Part shown: piece after piece, positions 20,701 to 30,100 of the stretch
Layout: the number at the start of each line of letters is the position of its first letter
Position numbering within the stretch: the first letter of the stretch is position 1
NCBI RefSeq assembly: GCF_963678635.1
Contig: NC_087065.1
Coordinates: forward strand, 3,346,001-3,410,000
Direction of reading: 5' to 3'
Length of the DNA: 64,000 nucleotides
From: Symsagittifera roscoffensis
Taxonomy: Eukaryota; Xenacoelomorpha; Acoela; Convolutidae
Position numbers and translations under genes: made by a program
The notes under the pieces: model-generated
What the model was told of the DNA's origin: nothing
Seen by the model: only the letters and a program-made list of their open reading frames with translations
Databases searched by the model: none

Positions 20701-23623
20701 ATTCACTCCCTTCCGCTATCAAGATTAAGACCGCATACACGAATTGTAGGGCGGGTGGCATGCTGGCGTATCCTGGGGATGTGGTAAACACCACCTTTGT
20801 CTTGGACCCAAATCTCGAGGCTACGTTCTCTTGTACCTCATTCATCGCCGCAAATAACGCCTGAATAGCCTCCCATATCTTCTTTGATGTCGGAATCTCC
20901 TTGCCCTTCAGTTGCTCAAGAAGTCCCATCGCGTGCAGGTGGTCATTCATTCCTGCAAACAATAGCAGCTCAGGTTCACAGGGCATCTCCGACTTTATTG
21001 CCACCACTAGGGTCAACATCTGGTTCAATTCGGCTCCTGGCAAAGAGTATACCAGAGTCTCCGGCCAGAACAACTTGGGAGACGTTCCTTCGAAGTCTGA
21101 TCCCGCCACAATGATCACTCTTGCAGCAGCTGGATCTGCTCTATCATAAACTGCCAGAGTCTTGGCCAATTGGGTGCCGCCACAGGGCTTCCCGTACCTG
21201 GGATCCTCTGCCAACCTTGGACCTTCGTAAGCAGCGTCAGGCAACTCCATTCCCCCCGGGTTGAGTAGCTTGTCTACTACCTTCAATTGCGCCGGGGTTG
21301 CCAACCTGATCCTGGCGATGCCAGTTCGGTGCTTGGGAGGTTCTGCTATAAGTCCAGGACTCCCTAGCTGCTTAAGAGGCCTGTAGTTAATGGGTCCCAT
21401 GATCGTTTTTGTGGGAATTCCAGTCAGGTCTGTAGTCTCCATTAACTTCGTTCTCGAGAAATGCGCCTCGTGTGCTTTCAACCAGTCTACGCAATGATGT
21501 CTATTCAAGTCCTCATGCGACACTCGTTCGATCCCCAGGGTTTCCGCCAACTCTCGTCTGCATTCCAAAGTCTCTAGATCCAGTTCCTTCACCTTCTCAG
21601 GATATCTCAAGCGGGTAGTCTCCCTAGACTTCTTTTCTCTCCTGCCATCTGCCACCACCACGGAGGACATCGCCGAGGTCGGAGGTGTTGATGACTCTAC
21701 CTCCTCTGACTCCATTGGTGTGGCACTCTGCAATCGGGTCTGATTGCTCCTCGAGCTATCTCTAGTATCAACTCTCGCTCCCAATCGACCAGCCAAGGCC
21801 CTCGAGGCAAGGAATGGTGGGTTGGGAGGTGGCCCTAAAGTGAATTGGGCTGTCTCCAGCAGGTCCGCTTCTAGCGTGTTTATGTGTTCCTGGAAGACGT
21901 CGTTCAGCCACTCAGCTCCCCTCGGCCTATCGAAATGGATTCCATCTTTCGAGGTGTCTTCAGGGAATCCCTTGTTCTCCATGCGTTCTGCAACGTCTAA
22001 CAGCCTGAGAGGAAGCACACTGTTTCGGTGTATTTCTCGGATCGCCTTGTTCAGGCTCCGCACCCTCTGGTTCATCTCTAGGGAGTGTTGATCAAACATC
22101 ATGTTATAGGGGACCGTGCATATCGTCAGCAGGATGGGATCCATTTGGATCCTCAGCTCCTCAAGAAGGCAACTCATCTTGTCGCATAGCCTCGTCACTT
22201 TCCTTGCTTCTCCTCTCGACACGTCGTTGGTCCCAACCATCAAGGTGACTGTGTAAACTTTGGTCATTCCTAGCATGTCCAGAGTTGCCAACATCTGTGG
22301 CGTAGCAGCTCCAGCGAAACTCAAGACTCCCGCCTGCCAATGTGACCGGATCTGGGTCAACACCCGCACCAGGCTGTCCCCTATAATCAGGTGAACCGCA
22401 CCCTCTGGCACACGAGGTGGCGCTAGATACTGCACCCAGGCTGCGTCGTGGAAGCAGTCCCTCCTGGCTTGCTGTTCCGCATTCCAGTCCAGCCGACTAT
22501 GCTTGTGGTAGTTCCCCTCTGTGTTCTTCTTGTAGCTCGCGATCACGACGTTTCTGACCGGCTGTTCCCTCCAAGTTGGGGGAAGCTCTGGCCTTGTCGC
22601 TCTTTCACGACTCTGCTGCTGCAATTTCTCGCCCAGCTCCTTCAGGCGCGATGAGGCGCCACTCACCTGACTACCGCTCGAGGTCGAGGTGGGTGTATAT
22701 CCTGGTAACACCACATCCATCAGAGGACGTACAGGTTGGGTCTCTAGATTGCGCAAGGAGGGCGTCGCGTCATTCGGTATCCAGACCTCCAACCCTTCAC
22801 TCATGTGTTCCCTGGCCTCGCGGTCAAGGTTGAACCGTCCTCTAGCCCTGGGAGCTTCATCCACCTCCATGCGCGACTCTGGCCTTGAGCTTGTCACCAC
22901 TCGTTCGTTTGACCTGGCTCCCTTTTGTGCGTCCAGCTCGCGTTGTCGTTGTTCTATCCTTTCCAACTCCGACTTTAGTTGATCGCGATTCGCGGCGTTC
23001 TCCCGCACCTTTAGCTCCTGCTGATGTTCCGCCCTTAGCATCTCAAGTAATTTCAACGTCTGATCCCGCTCGTCGACTGCCTGGTCTCTCTCCAGCTGAA
23101 GCCTCTCCCTATCCAACTTCGCCTGATCCCGATCGAGGTTCGCTTTATTCCTTTCCTTCAGCGCCTTCTCAAGCTCTTTCCTTAGGACTCCCAGCTCCGG
23201 ATATGCCTCGGTCGTCTGTTGCGCCCGCGACATCGACGGCACCTTACCCGAGCTCTGGCCCGTGGATCTCGCTGTTGGCCTCGTCGGTAGCGGGAACTCT
23301 CCTGCGCCGTGTTCGGTGTTGTTACTCAGGCCAGGATTTCTTGCCAAGTCAAAGCCCCTTACTCCTCCATCCGCATTCCAAGACAACCATCTGGTCTGTG
23401 CTCGATTTGATATGCCCTCAGTGGTGTAGCCGACTATCAAGACAGCCTCCGTCGCAGACTCCCTGCACTCGCCCTGGTCCTCCAACTGGAGGATCGCATT
23501 CAGCATCACCGCCATTCTCTCGTCGATCTGGGTGTGGTCCAGGTCCCTCAAGCGTCTGTACAGCTCGTCAAGAGTGGGCCTCTGCAGAGCCGTGGGCATA
23601 GAGTTCCAGAATCGGTCTGCCAT
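14744..23623 (-). CDS. ORF2: giant protein with tandem SGNH-hydrolase-like domains, in env position
   Basis: This uninterrupted ORF of 2959 codons lies downstream of gag-pol in the same element. Residues ~150-240 form a charged coiled coil. Residues ~405-575 contain an SGNH/GDSL-type domain with all blocks: IIGDSLVRVL (Ser, ~414), a Gly block FAGAAT, MVGTNDVSR (Asn, ~466) and DGIHFDRPRG (Asp/His, ~560-563). Residues ~830-1055 look like a second, degenerate SGNH fold (VAGSDFEG, FAGMNDH, GDDHPAIN) that lacks the GDS order. Residues 1195-1230 are hydrophobic. The rest (~1230-2959) is unrecognised; it includes acidic low-complexity parts around 1540-1650, Cys-rich words CGNGEHICDGRSC and CPCHC, and a C-terminal acidic motif IVISSDDEEEL. 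There is no signal peptide, so a classical Env is unlikely. Function unknown; SGNH esterase domains are known in ORF1 of CR1-type LINEs. Confidence 0.85.
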   Translation of the reverse strand: MADRFWNSMPTALQRPTLDELYRRLRDLDHTQIDERMAVMLNAILQLEDQGECRESATEAVLIVGYTTEGISNRAQTRWLSWNADGGVRGFDLARNPGLSNNTEHGAGEFPLPTRPTARSTGQSSGKVPSMSRAQQTTEAYPELGVLRKELEKALKERNKANLDRDQAKLDRERLQLERDQAVDERDQTLKLLEMLRAEHQQELKVRENAANRDQLKSELERIEQRQRELDAQKGARSNERVVTSSRPESRMEVDEAPRARGRFNLDREAREHMSEGLEVWIPNDATPSLRNLETQPVRPLMDVVLPGYTPTSTSSGSQVSGASSRLKELGEKLQQQSRERATRPELPPTWREQPVRNVVIASYKKNTEGNYHKHSRLDWNAEQQARRDCFHDAAWVQYLAPPRVPEGAVHLIIGDSLVRVLTQIRSHWQAGVLSFAGAATPQMLATLDMLGMTKVYTVTLMVGTNDVSRGEARKVTRLCDKMSCLLEELRIQMDPILLTICTVPYNMMFDQHSLEMNQRVRSLNKAIREIHRNSVLPLRLLDVAERMENKGFPEDTSKDGIHFDRPRGAEWLNDVFQEHINTLEADLLETAQFTLGPPPNPPFLASRALAGRLGARVDTRDSSRSNQTRLQSATPMESEEVESSTPPTSAMSSVVVADGRREKKSRETTRLRYPEKVKELDLETLECRRELAETLGIERVSHEDLNRHHCVDWLKAHEAHFSRTKLMETTDLTGIPTKTIMGPINYRPLKQLGSPGLIAEPPKHRTGIARIRLATPAQLKVVDKLLNPGGMELPDAAYEGPRLAEDPRYGKPCGGTQLAKTLAVYDRADPAAARVIIVAGSDFEGTSPKLFWPETLVYSLPGAELNQMLTLVVAIKSEMPCEPELLLFAGMNDHLHAMGLLEQLKGKEIPTSKKIWEAIQALFAAMNEVQENVASRFGSKTKVVFTTSPGYASMPPALQFVYAVLILIAEGSEWRILMAAPNRELEPVNLRLYRSELPAAWADISHALRGFYGLADVLIVLDEVLLLEISNFARQLKFSPVIGDDHPAINQLTASLWFRSMDVKVANSTSRTRGPSNERRNVVETEKQLESMKYRLTQENGWWPFLTPRLENATNKTREEAPLLVKQIWSFLEKQLELAERRDMTVVRFVSAANEVTIGGFWREHANGELKTRRDYEILKFLSPCWEREFLAGVFGTTATIFGAFVQEILGMPISLLLALYLVYPRYLFNMGPAYMFSRGVETLRVDGYLALVLLTHGELVSFHRLMEYGEPLSMGRVHTSIETSSYKCAAGLKTLLVQYLMMQNRYMTGEDENPTSREEWEKANRGMPLLTDLCLAMRSDPMGIIRGLEEVVTCIYGPAVTYAFPDPLVITYRHSVTHLSLISVLDGAALNWCQQEVLRARMSNTVLFGKVKDAEMMVCNFRGQMQCRMGGKREGPIEMYPKFWNLNPLTADGREILRIPAWKECFALVKRELETIMEKEILPATMPEFPIVRRMTLGMNSPLVVPSIMARMRAEEMQKDFTDGWDPLFIGYTAAVYFHTSEMKVNSWTTQAKKSRGSQPPGYEVRKVLRTLEKEGLENMLPIWDDGRMIVMEGHVALVDDMKFATRKYKAPYGLEQVEIRQEGTELDAAGQLHVALTEYKKLDPATPSPLSVDTPGDKRSGPVEDRFKKILERRRHESEEESMDETLSEAGEDMEVGNTPEPGPSGEELTTQELLKDLSEENWADTATPPLIPSPRKNLELPLAGETFNMGMLLLSSEEREKNTFEGNRDIFLGSLEDDAWQEFLEEFNREVGSETTLDKFKKELWDAVVRFGEPLLIGTGLDEKARKELLNKLVELRNARSKTRKEKCEDSSTLKRKTVDKMVDDIKRDKVGTSNMIKSTNILKARAGGRQELEGVDGEVESMMIATTPSSREVKTRKRKREVEGWGSPSVDAVSEGNLRETAPIVLARCKTAAYKNSSELRKPLEVEKEIEVSTSSTSEEDFKPQKVNVKRGSTNGQGGEVEIGKEWISKAHQDMGKQVTSDPLERSKTRNTSRTWWVALETLKEMEDCLKKLDSGIARRRRNWATQQKAEVNKIEMVSHLKRSWQSLLKDHFEEAMRTSSSAPPLMANPFVRTAGQLMFTWSLVGIELETLTSYDRLKLGSKKLEVYQALMQHVARDNSGLSLARRKDATCFLRWTMSMMSDSTILACHQRASGSKTMERRVSTIILNVYQSTGIEKEDGSRLSLENHRKLDEVRRFSNKKFEEEHDVHRNLASSEQYSRLSEKGEYQYVSGVMGIAYNPFLDSEAGGAHRNHEVAELLKFWTERIMEIDAVEKEGPSLGLILEETPEVISIPRSNKRVEVNMGGGNGLLTTNLGVIWKLLRPSWCPHPHASLIEETTERVRLAPTEDEDLAKLSVLHKLITPQMQEPSERTSDPGSAKKLEPGSCLDSTCGNGEHICDGRSCVRILSFQKEDLVTWFEDITEREKSEVQIIAECYARTTVNIATALGFFSRMCGLQALERLESEHHLVTALSVESWPGVLQVTQKHIRSWKVGLEAEMGFPLSEAYGLPLNAKSLIGSMMANLCGSHYPLHMTMVEVSSQRILVDKAFSVPKCVRLARISHHSHKLLRKIKGTVPKELRDDLSEIWGEDLLKLERENTSDHERQNVIGKPVGSTPNLEDNDTMHEKMMELEPLLEASGERNLRSIEISHGECPCHCLAQTVWYPDHKNLCLVWDVEEIRSIGLPDHRQKVTLLVVSTMLALRWIEENITKYREATTPTAESIYAIDYSRRLELFETACKVFAIPTEVRHVWSRLRYFPWFRATLTSWLYRATKDHMRKHQKEYRQFQAEIGPEAFKRPLLTHRNAITTGWKRVGKMSRDNTKARESILEEDLAKNVSLSLHNSFCLNREARVKALPNQAKRLQEQREWMRSYEQLKAWEEIVISSDDEEELLRQFAASSTSGCSTSKAKSTR

Positions 23624-23659
23624 TCTTTATAACTTCGGGATGTGTGTAGATAGATGTCA

Positions 23660-23740
23660 ACCAGCTCAAGAATTACCTTACCAACTCAAGAATTACCTTA
23701 CCAACTCAAGAATTACCTTACCAACTCAAGTATTACCCAA
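23660..23740. repeat. 20-bp tandem repeat before ORF2
   Basis: About four units of AACTCAAGAATTACCTTACC are present. On the sense strand each unit reads GGTAAGGTAATTCTTGAGTT and so contains GGTAAG, a good 5' splice-donor word. Copy A keeps about three degenerate units at its left end. Confidence 0.8.
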
Positions 23741-23875
23741 TTCAAGAAATCTCTAGAAATCTTCTCTTGCAAGCACTTGCTGTAGATCCGGATTGTCGCG
23801 TGTTCAATCAAGATTCTCTTTTTCTGTTTCTCGCTTGAGTGTAGTTGGATATTCAACTTTGTTTTCAAACTTGAT

Positions 23876-23877
23876 CT
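23876..23877 (-). promoter_or_regulatory. Predicted splice acceptor for ORF2 mRNA
   Basis: The minus strand reads TTTATGTTTTCAG, with the AG here, 252 nt before the ORF2 ATG. Copy A has TTTCTGTTTTCAG at the matching place (AG at 220-221). A conserved acceptor is a plausible way to make a subgenomic ORF2 mRNA by cis- or spliced-leader trans-splicing. Confidence 0.5.
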
Positions 23878-24165
23878 GAAAACATAAAGCTCATTAAAAC
23901 TTAGTATGTCACGTTCCTAACCTAGAGACCCCCCTTCTACCCATATGATTAAAATCTTATCATTCACATATCACTTAAAACAATTTGATTGGATCTCCCT
24001 TAAGAACATGCAGATTCATTTTATGTTTTAGCACCATCAATTCCTTCTTTTAAAATTCAATTGTCATGCCAATCACATCTTAAGATCCTTTTACCTGCGC
24101 CGCACCCCAGTACCTAACTCAAGACTCCTCCCTCACACCCGACCTGATACCTCCATGTACCCGAC

Positions 24166-27100
24166 TCAGGCGATGCTCAAGTAGTACTTCTTGTGAAGAT
24201 GCACCATTATCTCTGTTTCTGCAAAGACCACATGTAGGATAGCGTACAATTCCCTCGAGCTCAGTTTGCCCCTGTTTGGGTCGTACACCGGCATCGAGAC
24301 CTCCACTATTCCTCTTTCAATCATGAAGTCACGTAGTCTTGTCAGTGCCAATATCACGTGTTCGGGATCAATTGTGTTTCTGTCGTTGACTCTCGTTACT
24401 AGGAAGCAGAGGTATTTGCCCGGGACTTGTGCCACTGACGGTGGAAGCGCTGCTATGCCTCCCAGTCGTGGCCTCTGTCTGAACAGAAACTCTACGTTCT
24501 GGTACTCTCTTTTGAAGTCAGCCTCCAATCTTGATTTGAAACTCATGTCCGCCGTGATGCAGATCGCGCTGGTCCTGTTTGACAGGATGAAGTCGCTATC
24601 TGTTATCATGATGTTCTCTGAGTATTCATTGGGTATTTCGAATTTCGTTTTGAAATTCCTTCCTATGGTAGGCTCTGGTTCTTCTTCCTCCAGTTCCAAT
24701 CCGCTTGTTTCCCTCACTTCCTTGAGCTTCTTTATCATCAAATTTTCGGTGTGGGTAAGTCCTACCCCCACTCCCCGGACAAAAATATTTATCGACGTCC
24801 CCGTCGATGTAGTCGGGTCTGAATTGTCCTTGGGGATGTCCAGTGGCCTGTCTGTTGCTGTCCATCCGAAAAGAGGGTCCTCTGTCTTCATGTAATTTGC
24901 TGCTGATATATCGACTTGCTGAATGCTTTGTCCTTCGTGGCTCTCGTCTTTGACATCACGCATCCACTCTAGAATCCTCAAGTTCGTGTTCTCCCTCCTT
25001 TCTATTTCACTCTGCTCGAGATCCGTCTCCAATTCTGGCGTCGAGTAATCATTCTGCGGATAATGTCCACCATCGTCAATCACTTGCCATTCCTCTTCGG
25101 CCTCCAGTTCGCCTGCGCTTAGTAGTTCATCGCCCAACTTGTCTGGCTGTATCTTATCGATCAAGAAGTCATCCCCGTACCTATTGTACCTCATACCTGT
25201 TCGTTTACGATTGCCCGTCCTGGTTTCCGGTGGTGTTGGTCGATCCGGTTCCATCCACTTCGGTACCTCGTTTTGCTCGGGATCGTTCCAGTCTTCTTCT
25301 ACAAATGAACCTGCATCCGACTCCACTTCTATCTTTTCGTTGTCGTCCAAACTCAAGTTCTCATTACCATCATTTTTCTCTCTAGTGCCTTTCTCATTCA
25401 CTTCGCACGCTGGTTCCACCACCAGGTACTCAAGACCTTCCATGTCTTTTGGCAGGCACCAGTCCTCCGGAGACGGAATGTGAGGCTTCAGATTTTCGTA
25501 ATGTGCTGCTCGCCCTGTACTCAAGCGATAGAACCTTCCTTGTTGATGTACTTCCGTAATCATGAACGGTCCTCTCCATTTCTTGAGTAGTTTCTTTGTT
25601 CCCTTGGGCGGTATGACATTTTGGAAAACCCACACGTATTGGCCCACTTCGTATGGCTTTGCTCTTAGTATCTTTTCGTCATATTTCTTGCGTTGCCTCA
25701 TTTGCGCTTGCGCCGTGTTTCTCCGACATAGCTCGTTTAGCTCTTGTTGTCTTTTGATCGCTTCCTTCACGTATGCTTGAGGTGACGTCCTCTTCCCTTC
25801 GTACTCCGGGTAGAAGAATGTTATGGGCATTGCCCTTTCCCTGCCTGTCAACATCATGAAAGGACTGATACCCGTCGTTGAGTGCTGAGTACTATTATAG
25901 GCTCCTACTACCTGTGGCAGGTATTTGTCCCAGTCCGTCATGTATCTCGAGCAGTACACCCTGAGCATGTTGACCAGTGTCCTGTTCTGTCTCTCTACCA
26001 ACCCATTGGTCTGTGGATGATAGGTCGTCGAGTGCGCTTGAGCAATGTGTGATCTCTTCATCAATTCTTTTGTCAAGTCCCCCACAAAAGCCTTGCCGTT
26101 GTCCGACTGGAAAGTCATTGGACAACCATACCGCGATATCCAATGCGTTATCAGGTGATCACATGTCTCCTCTGCCGAGGCTGTCTGGCACGGAACCGCT
26201 TCCGCCAACTTGGTGAAGTGATCTATTATAACTAGTATTTGGTTATAACCCGACTCCGTCATGCAGATTTTCTGATGGTCTATCTGCACCACTTCATTGA
26301 ATTCCGAACTCTCGACAGACTTGAGGGGAAACTTCATCTTCCTTGGGTCTTTTACTTGAAGGCATGCTAGGCAGGCATTCACCCATCTCTCGCAAGCTTT
26401 TCTCATTCCCGGCCAATCAAACCTGTGAAGTATCCTTTGTTGTACTTTATCTATCCCCTGGTGGCCCATCTGGTCGTGTGATCTGAAAAGCACCTCCGTT
26501 TGGTACAATTGTGGTAGTATGATGAGGTTGTGTTTGTGTAATATTTTTTCCTCATCTCTTCTCTTGCACGCTACCACCCCTTCAGCTGTGTGATAAAGTA
26601 AATCTCTCTTTTCTTTGTAGAACTGGCTCAAGATCTTGTAGCTGTCTTCCTCAAGTTCCCCCTTCTCCTTGACTCCCGAATGGATCCATTTGGAGAGGTT
26701 ACTTGTCATTTTGTCATTCCTCTGGGCCCTTATTAGGTCAGACAGCCTGTATCTCGCCTTAACGTGCTCCTTTAGCGCCATGATCTGTCCATTCATTTCA
26801 CCAGGGTTGTGGATGTCATCGCTCAGCTTCACACATATCATCCTTTTCACGATTTTCATGTCGTCTTCTGGTACCAGATTCGTTCTGACGTTTGAATTGC
26901 ACGATAGTTCCCTTAGTGGTTTTCTTGAAACTGCTATTTTCTCGAGCTCTTCACCACCTCGTACCTCTTGTATTTCCAGATTGTACGTCCCTGAAGATGG
27001 ATCCGTCTGTAATTCCCTGTCGTGCTGTCTTATCTTCTCTTCCGCCAGTATCATGCATAGACTGTCTTGGTCTTCGCTGCTCTCATCCGAGTCTTCATCC

Positions 27101-30100
27101 CATTCTTCACGCTCCCCGGACAATTTCCCTTCTCCGGTTTCGTCTTCTTCCATGAATCTGGACCACTCCCCGGACTCTTGATCTAGTCCCAGGTGTTCAA
27201 CTTCTTCTCTGAATGTTACTTTCTTATCCCTGACTTTTGTCTGCTCCAGAATTTTGTCGGGGATTTTTTCAACTAGTGATCGCACAACTTCCTTGCTATC
27301 AGTGATGCTTCCTTTTGAGACGTCAGTATTGTTCACTGTTTCTTCTCTCCGAAGTATGGTTAGTTCCGGTGCCTCCTGACCTTTCCCTTGGATCACGGGC
27401 TTGTCATCTGATAGTTTCTCAAGCAACCTCATTAAGTCTTCATCTATTCGGACCGTTCCCTCCTCTACCTGGATGAGATCATAACCTTTTGCCTTGAGTG
27501 TTTCCCTCACGATCTTGGACTTGAGCATTATTCCTATCGGAATCCCTCTGCTTTTCTTCAAGATGGTCTTTTCAAGAGGCTCTTTCGGCAATTCGGGATG
27601 ATCTTCAATCGGTTTGCCTGATTTGTCCAGCCATCTCGTGAGTGGAAGACTGTCGTACGTTTCTTTGTCCATGAAGGAGAAGCCGTCTTTGATCTCAGGT
27701 CTGTCCGCCTCTCTTTGTTCTTGCCTCTCGTAGAACTCCGTCTTCTTACTCAAGCTGTCAGCATTTTGATGTTTATCTCGTGTTCTGTGCTCAATTATCA
27801 TGTTGTATCCATCCAAGCGAACTATCCACCTCCCAATATAGCTCTGGTCCATTGAGTACGTTTTCAGCCAGCTTAGTGCTCGGTTGTCGACTCGCAGCTT
27901 GAAGGGCTCACTGCCTAAGTATGCTCCGTATTTTTCGACAAAGGTGACCACCGCGAACATCTCTGCCTTCGGTGCTCCGTACTTCATTTCTGTGTCACTT
28001 AGGACCTTGCTCCCGTATGCTATTGGTCTCAAGACTGTCTTCCCATTCCATTCTTGTTCTTGATGGAGAATCCCAGAAATAGCGACTACTGATGCATCCG
28101 TGTCTAGCACGTACATCCCCTTCTCTGTCGGCATACCCAGTACTGGTGCCTCACATAGCTCTTTCTTTATTCTCTGGAATGACTCTTCTGCCGCGTTGTT
28201 CCACGTGAACTTCTTGCCCTTATGTCTCATTAGTTGTTGCATCGGGTATACCTTGTCCGCATATCCCTTGATGAATTCTCTATAATAGTTGGCGAAACCC
28301 AGGAAGCTCATCAGCTGGTGTTCCGTCTTCGGTGATTTCCAGGTTAGGACTGCTTCCACGGCGTCTGGGTCAGGTCTGATACCGTGTTTATCTACCATCC
28401 TGCCCAAGTATTTGATCGAGTCCTTGAGTATCTCGCACTTTGATGGTTTACACTTCAGCCCCGATCTTTTCATGCACGCGAACACCTCGTCAAGCCTCTC
28501 GATGTGGTCTTCTAGTGTCGGCGTCGCTATTACCACGTCGTCCACGTAGCACATTACCAGGTTGCCGTACTTCTTCGTCACGCCTATTAACGCGTGTGCC
28601 ATCAGCCGCTGAAACGTGGCTGTTGCATTGCAGAGTCCAAACGGCATCCGTTTCCATTGAAACAGACCCAACTCGCAGGCGAACCCTGTCTTGTCCCTGT
28701 CTTGCTTCCTCAATGGTACCTGCCAAAAAGCCGAGCCTAAATCAAGAGTCGTAAAAAATTTTGCATCACCTAACTTCGAGAGGCTCTCATCAATTCTAGG
28801 TATGGGATAGGCATCCTTCACCGTGACGGAGTTCAGGTATCGAAAGTCACAACAAAACCTTAACTGGTCGCCTTTCTTTTTGGCCATCACTACTCCACAC
28901 GCCCACGGTGACTTGGATGGTTCTATCATGTCATACTCTAGTAACGTTTCGATTTCTTTTCTACACGCGTCCGATTTGTGTGGGGTCATGCGCCTCGCCC
29001 CCTCCCTGTGTGGTACCGCGTTTTCCTCAAGTTCAATTTTATGTTCAACAAAATTACAACACCCGATATCCGCCTTATGCCTTGAAAAGACCTCCTCGTT
29101 TCGCTCTAGTACGTCCTTGATAGCTTCGAGCTGTTCATCTTTCAGTTTGCCCCTTAAATGTTCAATCTCCGGCAGAACCGGTTTATCAATTTGCATTTCA
29201 TCTAGTGTGGGTCGCTCTGGAAAGTTCGAACAGCTCGAAAGCCCATCGTCCGTTTCTGACTTAAGTGATTTGATAAGAACTGAAGAATCTTTTATTCTCT
29301 GCAATCGTCTCAAGATACAAATTTTGTCCCTGTGGTTGGGACAATCAACAACTTCATTTTGTTTTGAGTTTTCAATTGTTTCATATCGAGTTTTAACCGG
29401 TAAAGCATATCCCAGCTTCCTCCCTCTCTGTATCGTGATCGGTATATCAAGGGTATTCAACAAGACACTGACGCAGAGGCCGCTCTTCGTTATCGAAAAT
29501 GATCTTCCTAAAACAGCAGCGCTTTGACTATTAGGATTTGGAACTATACACACTTGCTTGTTGTCACTTAGTTCATTATAATTTTTCATCCTCAAGCTTA
29601 CGATTGCCGCTTCATTAGCTTTTAACCTCACTCTCCTACTCAAGAATACCGGTGCTTTGTTTTCATTTGCCATTATTAAATTTACCGGTTTGATTGCGTA
29701 CCTCCTATCCGGGTTCCGTATCCTGAACATTGCATTATTTAGATCAATCGTTACGTCGAAATTCCTGATGAAGTCTCTGCCCAAAATGAATTGGTCAGAT
29801 TCATCTAGGTTTTCTACCACGATGAAGCTCATCCACAGGTTACGTTCCCCCAAATTGAGAGCTATTATCGGCGTCCTGCCCAACACCCGAAGGGCCCCTT
29901 TGTTTGCAGCTGACAGCCGTATTCTAGAGTCTATCAAGTCACCTTTGTCAAAGCCCATTTTTTCCCATGTTTCGATTGGTATGACGCTCAAGACTGCTCC
30001 CGTGTCGAGTAATCCACGTAACTGAGTCTTTTTGCCATTTATGTCTAGCACGTGCCCTGTCACGTCTGCTTCCGTCCCGATGTGCATTGCATCTTCTTCG

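Larger units (their letters stand above)
23624..24165 (-). other. Inter-ORF spacer of copy B
   Basis: This 542-bp spacer lies between the gag-pol stop and the ORF2 start. It has a 20-bp tandem repeat at about 23660-23740 and a conserved splice acceptor at 23876. No supported gene is seen. The arrangement fits a separately spliced ORF2 mRNA, by inference. Confidence 0.65.
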
